Positions 16,429 through 23,080 of a stretch of 25,706 nt of DNA are shown in pieces (positions within the stretch are counted from its first letter, which is position 1; every line of letters begins with the position of its first letter). Origin of the DNA: UBA6176 sp041688515 (GTDB taxonomy: Bacteria; Verrucomicrobiota; Verrucomicrobiia; Limisphaerales; UBA9464); assembly GCA_041688515.1 (NCBI GenBank), contig JBDNHZ010000401.1:1-25706 (forward strand), written 5' to 3'. The position numbers were made by a program, and so were the translations under genes. Below the pieces are notes generated by a model. That model worked only from the letters and a program-made list of their open reading frames with translations, did not search any database and was not told the origin of the DNA.

Positions 16429-16449
16429 GTGGTGCTGCGATAGCACCGC
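16429..16449 (+). promoter_or_regulatory. Hairpin directly before the GTG start of the GYF-domain gene
   Basis: GGTGCT (16431-16436) and AGCACC (16442-16447) pair perfectly around a 5-base loop, and two outer pairs (one G-T wobble) extend the stem to 8 bp. The hairpin ends three bases before the GTG at 16453 and occupies the place where a ribosome site would be. It has no T-run, so it is not an obvious terminator. It may limit translation, or be chance. Confidence 0.3.
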
Positions 16450-16452
16450 CGA

Positions 16453-17370
16453 GTGACCCCTCCCGAATCCCTCTTCCTCCTCCAGGATGGCCAGCAGGTT
16501 GGCCCCTACCCGTTCGAAGCTCTGGGGAAGATGGTGAAATCTGGAACCCTGACCCGGGAGGATCTCGTCTGGGGCGAGGGAATGCCCGAGTGGATCGCCA
16601 TCGGGACCTTCCTGCCCGAGGCGAGTGAGGTAGTCGGCGATGCGGCGGCCGCAACTCCGGCCGCCTGGAATTCCAGCGCCACCCCAACCGCCGAACCCGG
16701 GTTCGGCTGGTACGTGATGGATGCCTTTTCTTATCCGTTCCGGGGCGATGGGTTCATCATCCTCGCCCTGGGAATGGTCCTGTTCACGATCGTGGATTTC
16801 ATCGGGCTGTTCAGTCTGTTCATCAGCATTGCCGCCTGGGGATACCTCCTGCTGATGCTGCAGCAGGTGATCCACGGCACGGCGATGGGGGAGAATCGGC
16901 TGCCGAACTGGCCCGATTTCGACGGCTTCGGAGAACTGTTCACCAAGTGGGTGCAGTGGCTGGTCGTGATGGTCGTGTCGTTTGGTGCGGCGATCGTCCT
17001 CGCGGCCATGGCGGGTGCCGAGCGGGATCAATCCCTGCTGATCGGCGCAGTCGCCGCGTTCCTCGCCGGCAGCGTGTATTTCCCCATGGCCATCCTGTCG
17101 GTGGGAATGCACGACACCGTCGGAGGCCTGAGCCCGATTCTCGTCTTCCGCAGCATCTTCCAGGTGCCGGGACACTACCTGCTCACGCTGGTGATCTTCG
17201 GCTGCCTGGCGGGCTTGCAGATCCTGACCAGCGAACTCAGCAAGGTCATTCCGATCGGCGGCGTCCTGATCGACAAGCTCGATGAACTCTGGTCCGCCGT
17301 GTTCCTCGCCCGGGTGTTGGGCGGACTCTACTACGTCAACCGCCGCAAGCTGTCGTGGTTTGGCGAGTAG
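16453..17370 (+). CDS. GYF-domain multi-pass membrane protein
   Basis: The start is the GTG at 16453; an in-frame TAG 12 bases upstream excludes a longer product. The 305 residues begin with a GYF_2-type domain (about 6-50: FLLQDGQQVGPYPFEALGKM, then TREDLVWGEGMPEW), usual in bacterial proteins as a presumed protein-interaction module. After an alanine/threonine-rich linker come several hydrophobic segments (about 95-140, 175-195, 195-220, 235-260, 275-295), with a conserved-looking LPNWPDFDGFGELFTKW before the second group, similar to DUF4013-type membrane proteins. Function is unknown. The gene follows the desaturase by about 110 bases that hold the outer arm of the palindromic element and the hairpin at 16429-16449, so it may not be part of the same transcript. 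Confidence 0.85.
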   Translation: MTPPESLFLLQDGQQVGPYPFEALGKMVKSGTLTREDLVWGEGMPEWIAIGTFLPEASEVVGDAAAATPAAWNSSATPTAEPGFGWYVMDAFSYPFRGDGFIILALGMVLFTIVDFIGLFSLFISIAAWGYLLLMLQQVIHGTAMGENRLPNWPDFDGFGELFTKWVQWLVVMVVSFGAAIVLAAMAGAERDQSLLIGAVAAFLAGSVYFPMAILSVGMHDTVGGLSPILVFRSIFQVPGHYLLTLVIFGCLAGLQILTSELSKVIPIGGVLIDKLDELWSAVFLARVLGGLYYVNRRKLSWFGE

Positions 17371-17425
17371 GCGCCTTGAAGCAGCGGCCGTGGCGAGGCC
17401 ATCTGGAAAAGGTCGTCTTCAGGAT

Positions 17426-17824
17426 TCACCCGACGTCCACGAGCAAAACTGCATCGTCGGGAAAGGCGCGGATCCACTTGGCGTCCGTCGTGACCAAGCG
17501 GACTCCCAGTTTCCGCGCCCGCACCACGAACTCGCAATCGTAGGCGGAACAGTGGCTGTCGCGCACCCGCTCCAGCACCGCGACCGAGTCCACCTCGAAC
17601 TCCCTCCCGGCGAGCAGCGCCTCCGCCTCCGCCAGCAAGAGGGTCGCCTGCCCAAACTTCAGCGTCCCCCGTCGAAGGTATCCCGCCAGGATGTTGCGAA
17701 ACTCACTTCTCCACAGAACAAGCGCGACCCAGTCGGGTTCCAGTTCCAGCAAGGCCTCCGCCCGCGCCGTGTATTCACCGGGCAAGAACAGGGACGCCAC
17801 CACGTTGGAGTCCACGACGATCAC
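17426..17824 (-). CDS. PIN-domain ribonuclease toxin (VapC/FitB-like)
   Basis: The 132-residue protein matches the PIN fold: MIVVDSNVVASLFLP with D5, then E41 (LWRSEFRNIL), D96 (SAYDCEFV) and D114 (LVTTDAKW), the four acidic residues expected to bind the metal ions of the RNase site. Length is normal for VapC. The ATG overlaps the stop of the antitoxin gene (ATGA at 17821-17824), so the two are translationally coupled. In the family the toxin cuts tRNA or rRNA when the antitoxin is degraded. All catalytic positions are present, so it is probably functional. Confidence 0.92.
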   Translation of the reverse strand: MIVVDSNVVASLFLPGEYTARAEALLELEPDWVALVLWRSEFRNILAGYLRRGTLKFGQATLLLAEAEALLAGREFEVDSVAVLERVRDSHCSAYDCEFVVRARKLGVRLVTTDAKWIRAFPDDAVLLVDVG

Positions 17825-18066
17825 GGCCGCTCCTGCCGCTTGAATCCGTCGATGTCGCGTGACTTGAACCGGGATGTCCCCAGGGAAGCCCGGACCTCTC
17901 GAATCCTCGCCAAACGGGCCTCGGCAGGGATGCGATCAGGAAGAAGAACCCCCTCAAGACAGACGATGGCCTCGTTGTTCAGGCTGCGTCGATTGGCCGC
18001 CGCGGAGAGTTTCAGACGCTGATAAAGGACGTCGGGAATATTCTTCAGGGTCAGGGTGGTGGCCAT
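17821..18066 (-). CDS. Ribbon-helix-helix antitoxin (FitA-like)
   Basis: The product from the ATG at 18066 has 81 residues. The N-terminal MATTLTLKNIPDVLYQRLKL is the strand-plus-helix start of the FitA/Arc type ribbon-helix-helix DNA-binding fold, followed by ANRRSLNNEAIVCLEGVLL; the C-terminal part (about 45-81) is charged and should wrap the PIN toxin. A TTG at 18078 would add four residues. Family members dimerise on operators in their own promoter, which here would lie in 18067-18214. No ribosome site is visible before the ATG. Confidence 0.88.
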   Translation of the reverse strand: MATTLTLKNIPDVLYQRLKLSAAANRRSLNNEAIVCLEGVLLPDRIPAEARLARIREVRASLGTSRFKSRDIDGFKRQERP

Positions 18067-18136
18067 AATTCGGTTCAACCAGTTGGCCCTTTTTGGTTGC
18101 CAGCCCGAAGCCGATCAAGCCGGCGTGCCCGGGCTT

Positions 18137-18174
18137 CTTCGCCACCGAAATTTTGCAACCGACCGCTGGCGAAG
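18137..18174. promoter_or_regulatory. Inverted repeat between the toxin-antitoxin pair and the mod operon
   Basis: CTTCGCCA (18137-18144) and TGGCGAAG (18167-18174) are perfect 8-base inverted copies around a 22-base spacer. The interval 18067-18214 must contain the promoters of both divergent units. The repeat could be an operator for the ribbon-helix-helix antitoxin or for a regulator of the mod operon. It does not resemble the TATA-rich ModE site, and I see no molybdenum-cofactor riboswitch. Confidence 0.3.
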
Positions 18175-18214
18175 GGGAACTGGGCCGTGTCATTTTAGGC
18201 GCGTTGATGCCGTC

Positions 18215-19711
18215 ATGAATTCGAAGCGCACCATTCTCCTGACTTCGCTGGGACTCCTGGGAGTGCTCATCGCGCTCCTCTGGGCCAACCAGTCACGTCC
18301 GAAGACCCAGCAACGCACTCAGGCCCTTCTGGTCTATTGCGCCGCCGGCATCAAGACACCCGTCGAAGCCGCCGCCCGCGATTACGAACGCGAGTTCGGC
18401 ACTCCCATTCAACTTCAGTTCGGTGGTTCCGGAACCCTGCTCAACAACTTGAAGCTCTCGCGGCGCGGCGACCTGTTCATCGCCGCCGACGCCAGCTTCG
18501 TCGAGATCGGTCGATCCAACCATCTCCTGGCCGAGGTCTTTCCCTTGGCGCGCATCGCGCCCGTCCTCGTGGTCGCCCGCGGCAATCCAAAGGGAATCCA
18601 TGCCATTGCCGATCTGATGAAGCCCGGCATCCGCCTTTCCCTGGCCAATCCCGAGGCGGCCGCCGTGGGCACGCTGACCCGCCAGGCCCTCATCCACAGC
18701 GGGCATTGGCAGGCCCTCTCGTCCGGAGCCACCGTCTTCAAACCCACCGTCAACGACATCGCCAATGACGTGAAGCTCGGTGCCGTCGATGCCGGCATCG
18801 TGTGGGACGCGACCGCGGCGCAGTACCCCGAGCTCAGCGCGATCGGCCTGCCCGAACTGGCTGCCTTCTCGTCTGAAGTTTCCGCCTGCGTTCTGACCGC
18901 CTGCGAACAACCTCCCGCCGCGCTCCATTTCGCCCGCTACCTCTCGGCCCGCGACCGTGGCCTCCGAAGGTTTTCCGAGCAGGGCTTCCGTCCAGTAACG
19001 GGCGACGTGTGGAACCCGCACCCGGATGTGCTGCTCTACAGCGGGTCGGTCAACCGGACGGCGATCGAATCGACCCTCCAAGAGTTCGAGAAACGCGAAG
19101 GCATTAGCATCACGCGGGTTTACAACGGATGCGGCATCCTCACCGCCCAGATCCGATCCGGCCAGAAGCCCGACGCCTACTTCGCCTGCGACATCTCCTT
19201 CATGGAGACGGTGACGAACTTCTTCGGTCCCTCGGTCGAGATCGCCGAGACCGCCATGGTGCTGTTGGTGCAGAAGGGAAATCCGGCAAAGATCAACGGC
19301 CTGGCGGACCTGGGTCGCAAGGGGCTGCGCGTCGGACTGGCGCATGAACAGCAGAGTGCACTGGGGGCGTTGACGGCCCGGATGCTCCAGCGCGAGGGCC
19401 TGTACGAAACCGTCCAGCCCAACGTCGTGGTGCAGGCCCCCACGGGTGACCTGTTGCTGAACCAATTCCGGGCCGGCGGCCTCGACGTGGCCCTCGTCTA
19501 TGCCGCCAACGCGAGTCAGGTCCGCGACCACCTGGATCTGATCGAGATCCGCGAACCCGGGGCACTCGCCGTCCAGCCCTACGCCGTGGGACTCTCTTCC
19601 GGCAATTCCCGCCTCATGAACCGCCTGCTCGACACCCTCCAGGCAGCCCAGTCCCGCGAACGCTTCGAACGTTCCGGGTTCAAATGGCGTGGCACCCCGG
19701 TACGGCCATGA
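18215..19711 (+). CDS. Tandem two-domain ModA-like substrate-binding protein
   Basis: From the ATG at 18215 the product has 498 residues. Residues 1-25 are a membrane/signal segment (MNSKRTILLTSLGLLGVLIA). Two copies of a type II periplasmic binding fold follow. Copy one spans about 38-265 (LLVYCAAGIKTPVEAAARDY, GGSGTLLNNLKL, RRGDLFIAADASF, VLVVARGNPKGI). Copy two spans about 270-490 (VLLYSGSVNRTAIESTLQEF, YNGCGILTAQIR, PDAYFACDISF, MVLLVQKGNPAKI). The copies align throughout, so this is a fusion of two ModA/WtpA-like domains, about twice the usual 230-260 residues. Family role: capture of molybdate or tungstate for the ModBC importer. The second copy has cysteines (GCG, FACD) at places where the first has GSG and IAAD, so the ligands may differ. 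The stop overlaps modB (ATGA). Confidence 0.88.
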   Translation: MNSKRTILLTSLGLLGVLIALLWANQSRPKTQQRTQALLVYCAAGIKTPVEAAARDYEREFGTPIQLQFGGSGTLLNNLKLSRRGDLFIAADASFVEIGRSNHLLAEVFPLARIAPVLVVARGNPKGIHAIADLMKPGIRLSLANPEAAAVGTLTRQALIHSGHWQALSSGATVFKPTVNDIANDVKLGAVDAGIVWDATAAQYPELSAIGLPELAAFSSEVSACVLTACEQPPAALHFARYLSARDRGLRRFSEQGFRPVTGDVWNPHPDVLLYSGSVNRTAIESTLQEFEKREGISITRVYNGCGILTAQIRSGQKPDAYFACDISFMETVTNFFGPSVEIAETAMVLLVQKGNPAKINGLADLGRKGLRVGLAHEQQSALGALTARMLQREGLYETVQPNVVVQAPTGDLLLNQFRAGGLDVALVYAANASQVRDHLDLIEIREPGALAVQPYAVGLSSGNSRLMNRLLDTLQAAQSRERFERSGFKWRGTPVRP

Positions 19712-20544
19712 CGACGCCCGATCCGTCCGCTCCCATCCCACCGCACCGGCCCGGCTCCGACCGCGCCTTCTTCGCTGCGCTGGGGATTCTCAGCGGGACT
19801 TATATCGTGCTGCTGACGGCGACCGTTTCCGCCGATTTCTTCTACACCACTCCCGGGCATTTCTGGCGGGCACTGCAAAGCCCGGAAATCCGGCATGCCA
19901 TCCGTCTGAGCCTGCTGAGCTGCACCCTGACCACGCTGCTCTCGCTGTGGGTCGCCGTGCCCATCGGCTATCTCATGACCCGGGTCCGTTTCCGTGGACA
20001 GGCCCTGTTGGACGCCTTGCTGGACATCCCGATCGTCCTGCCGCCGCTGGTGATCGGGATCAGCCTGCTGATCCTGTTCCAGGCTCCGCCGCTGCGGGCA
20101 CTGGAGCGAATCTTCCCGGTCACCTACGCGGTTCCCAGCGTGATCCTCGCCCAGTTCATGGTGGCCTGCGCCTTCGCCGTCCGCACCATGCGCGCGACCT
20201 TTGAGCAGATCAGTCCGCGCCCGGAGCAGGTCGCGCTCACGCTCGGCTGCAACCGCAGTGAAGCCTTCTGGCGCGTGGTGCTTCCCTCCGCCCGCCGCGG
20301 AATCCTCACGGCGGCGACGTTGGCCTGGGCTCGTGCACTGGGTGAATTCGGCCCCATCCTGATCTTCTCCGGGGCGACCCGCATGAAGACCGAGGTGCTC
20401 CCGACCACCGTTTTCCTCGAACTCAGCGTCGGCAATCTGGAAGCCGCCGTCGCGGTCTCCCTCCTCATGGTGATCGCTGCCGTCGCCGTGCTGTTGTTGA
20501 TTCGCGGGTACGGCCTCAACTCCACCCTCAACCGCCCCCTCTGA
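19708..20544 (+). CDS. modB: Molybdate/tungstate-type ABC transporter permease
   Basis: The ATG at 19708 overlaps the stop of the binding-protein gene (ATGA), giving 278 residues. A proline-rich cytoplasmic N-terminus leads to about six membrane helices (for example GILSGTYIVLLTATV, LSLLSCTLTTLLSLWVAVPI, LDIPIVLPPLVIGISLLILF). The permease signature that contacts the ATPase (EAA loop) is seen as LTLGCNRSEAFWRVVLPSAR. The LPPLVIG and GEFGPILIFSG segments are typical of ModB/WtpB/CysT-like permeases. It should form a homodimeric channel fed by the tandem ModA-like protein and powered by the next gene. Confidence 0.92.
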   Translation: MTTPDPSAPIPPHRPGSDRAFFAALGILSGTYIVLLTATVSADFFYTTPGHFWRALQSPEIRHAIRLSLLSCTLTTLLSLWVAVPIGYLMTRVRFRGQALLDALLDIPIVLPPLVIGISLLILFQAPPLRALERIFPVTYAVPSVILAQFMVACAFAVRTMRATFEQISPRPEQVALTLGCNRSEAFWRVVLPSARRGILTAATLAWARALGEFGPILIFSGATRMKTEVLPTTVFLELSVGNLEAAVAVSLLMVIAAVAVLLLIRGYGLNSTLNRPL

Positions 20545-20545
20545 G

Positions 20546-21199
20546 GTGATCGAACTCGACCACATCACCCTTCAGGTCGGCGGCTTCCGGCTGAGCGATC
20601 TCTCCTGTCGGATCCCGCGGGGAAGCCACACCGCGTTGATGGGCCGGACGGGGGCCGGCAAGACCACCTTGCTTGAAGCCATCTGCGGACTGCGCCCCCT
20701 CGTCTCGGGCGTCCTCCGCATCGACGGACGCGACGTCACCCACGAACCGCCCGGTGCGCGCGGCCTGGGATTTGTTCCGCAGGACGGGGCCCTGTTCGCC
20801 CACTTGACGGTCCGCCAACACCTGGCCTTTGCTCTGGATCTCCGCCGCTGGCCAGCCCAACGCATCGCCGAACGGGTGCAAGAACTCGCCGGCTGGCTTC
20901 GCCTCAAGCCTCTGCTGGATCGTCATCCCCATGGACTCTCCGGCGGGGAATCCCAACGGGTGGCACTGGGCCGTGCGCTCGCGTTCCACCCGGCCGTCCT
21001 CTGCCTCGACGAGCCATTGAGCGCCCTCGACGACGACACCCGCGCCGAGATCTGCGATGTGCTTACCGACATCCGTCGCCGCACCGGCGTCACCTTTCTC
21101 CACATCACCCACAACCGTCACGAGGCAGCCCGCCTCGCCGACCGAATCCTCCTGCTCCGCGATGGCCGGATCGAATCGCTCCCCGTTCCCGAAGCCTGA
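20546..21199 (+). CDS. modC: Short ModC-like ABC transporter ATP-binding protein
   Basis: The GTG at 20546 follows the modB stop by a single base. The 217 residues contain Walker A GRTGAGKTT (33-41), Q-loop Q79, signature LSGGESQ (131-137), Walker B LCLDEP with E156, and the switch histidine H188. The context identifies it as the ATPase of the molybdate/tungstate-type importer. Classical ModC is about 350 residues and carries a C-terminal MOP/TOBE domain that senses molybdate; here the protein ends just after the nucleotide-binding domain, so that feedback site is absent. The last 38 bases overlap the start of the E1-like gene. Confidence 0.92.
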   Translation: MIELDHITLQVGGFRLSDLSCRIPRGSHTALMGRTGAGKTTLLEAICGLRPLVSGVLRIDGRDVTHEPPGARGLGFVPQDGALFAHLTVRQHLAFALDLRRWPAQRIAERVQELAGWLRLKPLLDRHPHGLSGGESQRVALGRALAFHPAVLCLDEPLSALDDDTRAEICDVLTDIRRRTGVTFLHITHNRHEAARLADRILLLRDGRIESLPVPEA

Positions 21200-21950
21200 C
21201 GCCAACCTCCCGGAACTCACGGCCGAGGAACGCGCCACCTACGAGTGGCAGTTGCCGGTCGGGGGACTGGGCGAACTCGGCCAGCGCCGTCTCAAGGGAG
21301 CCTCCGTGCTGATCTCGCGTGTCGGCGGCCTGGGTGGCGTGGTGGCCCTCGAACTCGCCGCCGCCGGCGTCGGACGCCTGATCCTCGCCCACGGCGGCAA
21401 CCTGCGTCCGAGCGACCTGAACCGTCAGGTGCTCATGACTCAGGATCACCTGGGCCAACCGCGGATCGAGAGTGCCGTGCGCCGTTTGAAGGCCCTCAAC
21501 CCGCGCCTCGAGATTGTCGCCGAACCCGCCAACGTTTCCCCGGAGAACGCCGCCCGACTCGTCGCCCAGGCCGATCTGGTCGTCGATTGCGCCCCGCTGT
21601 TTCAGGAACGGTATCTCCTCAATCGCGAAGCCATGCGCCAGGGACGGCCGATGATCGAGGCCGCCGTGTACGATCTGGAATTCCATCTCACCACCTTCCT
21701 TCCCGGTCGGACCGGTTGCCTGCGCTGCCTGTATCCCGACCTCAGCACCGACTGGACCCGGCGCTTCCCCGTCCTCGGTGCGGTTCCCGGAGTTGCCGGT
21801 TCACTTGCAGCGCTTGAAGCGATCAAGGTCATCGCCGGTTTCGGGGAGATTCTCGCCGATCGATTGCTCACCTGTGACCTTCGTGTCTTTCATGTGAAAA
21901 TGCTCCGCCTCCACCGGATTGCGGATTGTCCGGACTGCGGCTCCGTGTAG
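21162..21950 (+). CDS. Divergent ThiF/MoeB/HesA-family E1-like protein
   Basis: The ATG at 21162 lies inside modC (38-base overlap); no other plausible start exists before the conserved region. The 262 residues show the E1 fold: GGLGELGQRRL (34-44), nucleotide-binding GGLGG (55-59), LAAAGVGRLIL, SDLNRQ (84-89), HLGQPRIESAVRRLKALNP (97-114), VVDCAPLF (140-147), and two zinc-type pairs C186/C189 and C256/C259. MoeB and ThiF adenylate the C-terminus of a small sulfur carrier (MoaD, ThiS). Several canonical residues differ: TYEWQ stands where RYxRQ is usual, HGGN replaces the DxD-type acidic motif, R101 replaces the catalytic lysine, and APLF replaces TDN. No MoaD/ThiS-like gene is visible. A link to molybdopterin synthesis fits the mod genes but is inference. 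Confidence 0.85.
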   Translation: MAGSNRSPFPKPDANLPELTAEERATYEWQLPVGGLGELGQRRLKGASVLISRVGGLGGVVALELAAAGVGRLILAHGGNLRPSDLNRQVLMTQDHLGQPRIESAVRRLKALNPRLEIVAEPANVSPENAARLVAQADLVVDCAPLFQERYLLNREAMRQGRPMIEAAVYDLEFHLTTFLPGRTGCLRCLYPDLSTDWTRRFPVLGAVPGVAGSLAALEAIKVIAGFGEILADRLLTCDLRVFHVKMLRLHRIADCPDCGSV

Positions 21951-21964
21951 CCTCCTCGATTCAG

Positions 21965-23080
21965 ATGCGGCATCGAATGATTCCAACGTGGGTACGGTTT
22001 TGGCTCTGTCTGGCCGGGGCCGGCGTCGTGCTGGCCTGCCGCTACTCCGTCCGGGACACCGGCTTCATTGATCTCGCCAGCGCCGGGAGTTCCTACCGTC
22101 TGGAGCTGATCGCGCCCCCGGACTTTTCCCCGACCACCCGTCGTTCCCTCGAGCAGGCAGCCGCCGTCATGCTGATGGACGCCAACATCACGCTCGAATC
22201 CGGCGAACCCGGGCGTCCGGGCGATCCCGCCTCGCTGCGCCTGATGGATTCCGATGGGCGCGCGATGACGGTGGCGACACTCACCAACGCGGCGCAGGAC
22301 TTCCTGCCCCTGTTCGAAGCCGTCGCCACCTCGGCTTTCCGGGATCAGCTCTATCGGGAATCGCTCCGGGCCTATGGGTTGATCCTGCTGATCGAAGGTT
22401 CGGACATCGCCGCCAACCAACGTGCCCGCGCCGACGCCCAGGCCGCCATCGCCGCCACCGCCAAGTTGATCCCCGGCATGCCCAAGCCGGTGGACGTCCC
22501 GCCCCAGTTGGTGGTGCTCGAACGTGCCGTCCAGGCCGCCGAATCGATCCTCATCTGGGGTCTCGGCTTTGAACCCACTCCCTCCGATCAACCGCGCCTC
22601 GCTCTGCTCTACGGCCGGGGCCGGCGACTCGGCTCGCCGCTCGAAGGCCCGCTCATCACCCAGACCGCCCTGCGCGAACGCCTCGTGCTCATCGGCCAGG
22701 ACTGCGAGTGCGATCTCGACCGGGCCTGGCTTCGCGGCCCGCTCTACCCCGGACGTTGGGATCGAAGCCTCCAGGAAGTCGCTGCCAAAGTCCTCGGCTT
22801 CGACCCCGAGAACCCCATGGTCCGCGCCGAAGTCAGCCGGATCGTCGAGCGCGGTCCCCAACCCGGCCAACGCAAGAAGAACGCCGGTACCGCCCAGGCC
22901 CTCGGCTACTCCGAGGAAGCCGTGGAATCCCCGGCTGATCAGACCGACCAGGCTGATCAGACCGATCAGTCTGATCCGCCTGTTCTTCGGTCCCGGGGGC
23001 TCTGGTACTTCCTGGGGGGTGCCGGACTCGCGGCCCTGATGGCCGGTGTCTATCTCTTCCTCCGCGCTCGCTCCCACTGA
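21965..23080 (+). CDS. Putative lipoprotein with C-terminal membrane helix, unknown family
   Basis: From the ATG at 21965 (or 21977) the product has 371 residues. The N-terminus is a signal with a possible lipobox VLAC, C25 being the lipid-bearing cysteine. The body, about 26-320, is mostly helical in appearance, with a motif-like region DCECDLDRAWLRGPLYPGRW and a following LGFDPENPMVRAEVSRIVER. A low-complexity (A/T/S)DQ(T)DQ stretch, encoded by a 9-base tandem repeat, precedes a final hydrophobic helix at about 346-366 and a short basic tail. Two membrane anchors would place the body in the periplasm. I do not recognise the family. It starts 14 bases after the E1-like gene and overlaps the FtsX-like permease by one base (TGATG), so it is probably a partner of that ABC unit. 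Confidence 0.78.
   Translation: MRHRMIPTWVRFWLCLAGAGVVLACRYSVRDTGFIDLASAGSSYRLELIAPPDFSPTTRRSLEQAAAVMLMDANITLESGEPGRPGDPASLRLMDSDGRAMTVATLTNAAQDFLPLFEAVATSAFRDQLYRESLRAYGLILLIEGSDIAANQRARADAQAAIAATAKLIPGMPKPVDVPPQLVVLERAVQAAESILIWGLGFEPTPSDQPRLALLYGRGRRLGSPLEGPLITQTALRERLVLIGQDCECDLDRAWLRGPLYPGRWDRSLQEVAAKVLGFDPENPMVRAEVSRIVERGPQPGQRKKNAGTAQALGYSEEAVESPADQTDQADQTDQSDPPVLRSRGLWYFLGGAGLAALMAGVYLFLRARSH
22934..22978 (+). repeat. Five tandem 9-base units inside the lipoprotein gene
   Basis: Five consecutive degenerate 9-mers of the form NCTGATCAG / ACCGATCAG are seen: GCTGATCAG, ACCGACCAG, GCTGATCAG, ACCGATCAG, TCTGATCCG. They also form two nearly identical 18-mers. They encode the acidic linker ADQTDQADQTDQSDP just before the C-terminal membrane helix. 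Because the unit is a multiple of three, unit changes alter linker length without breaking the frame. Confidence 0.8.

Noticed and set aside
18067..18214. ModE operator or molybdenum-cofactor riboswitch before the mod operon
   Set aside because: No TATA-rich inverted ModE-like site and no recognisable riboswitch structure; only an unrelated 8-base inverted repeat is present.
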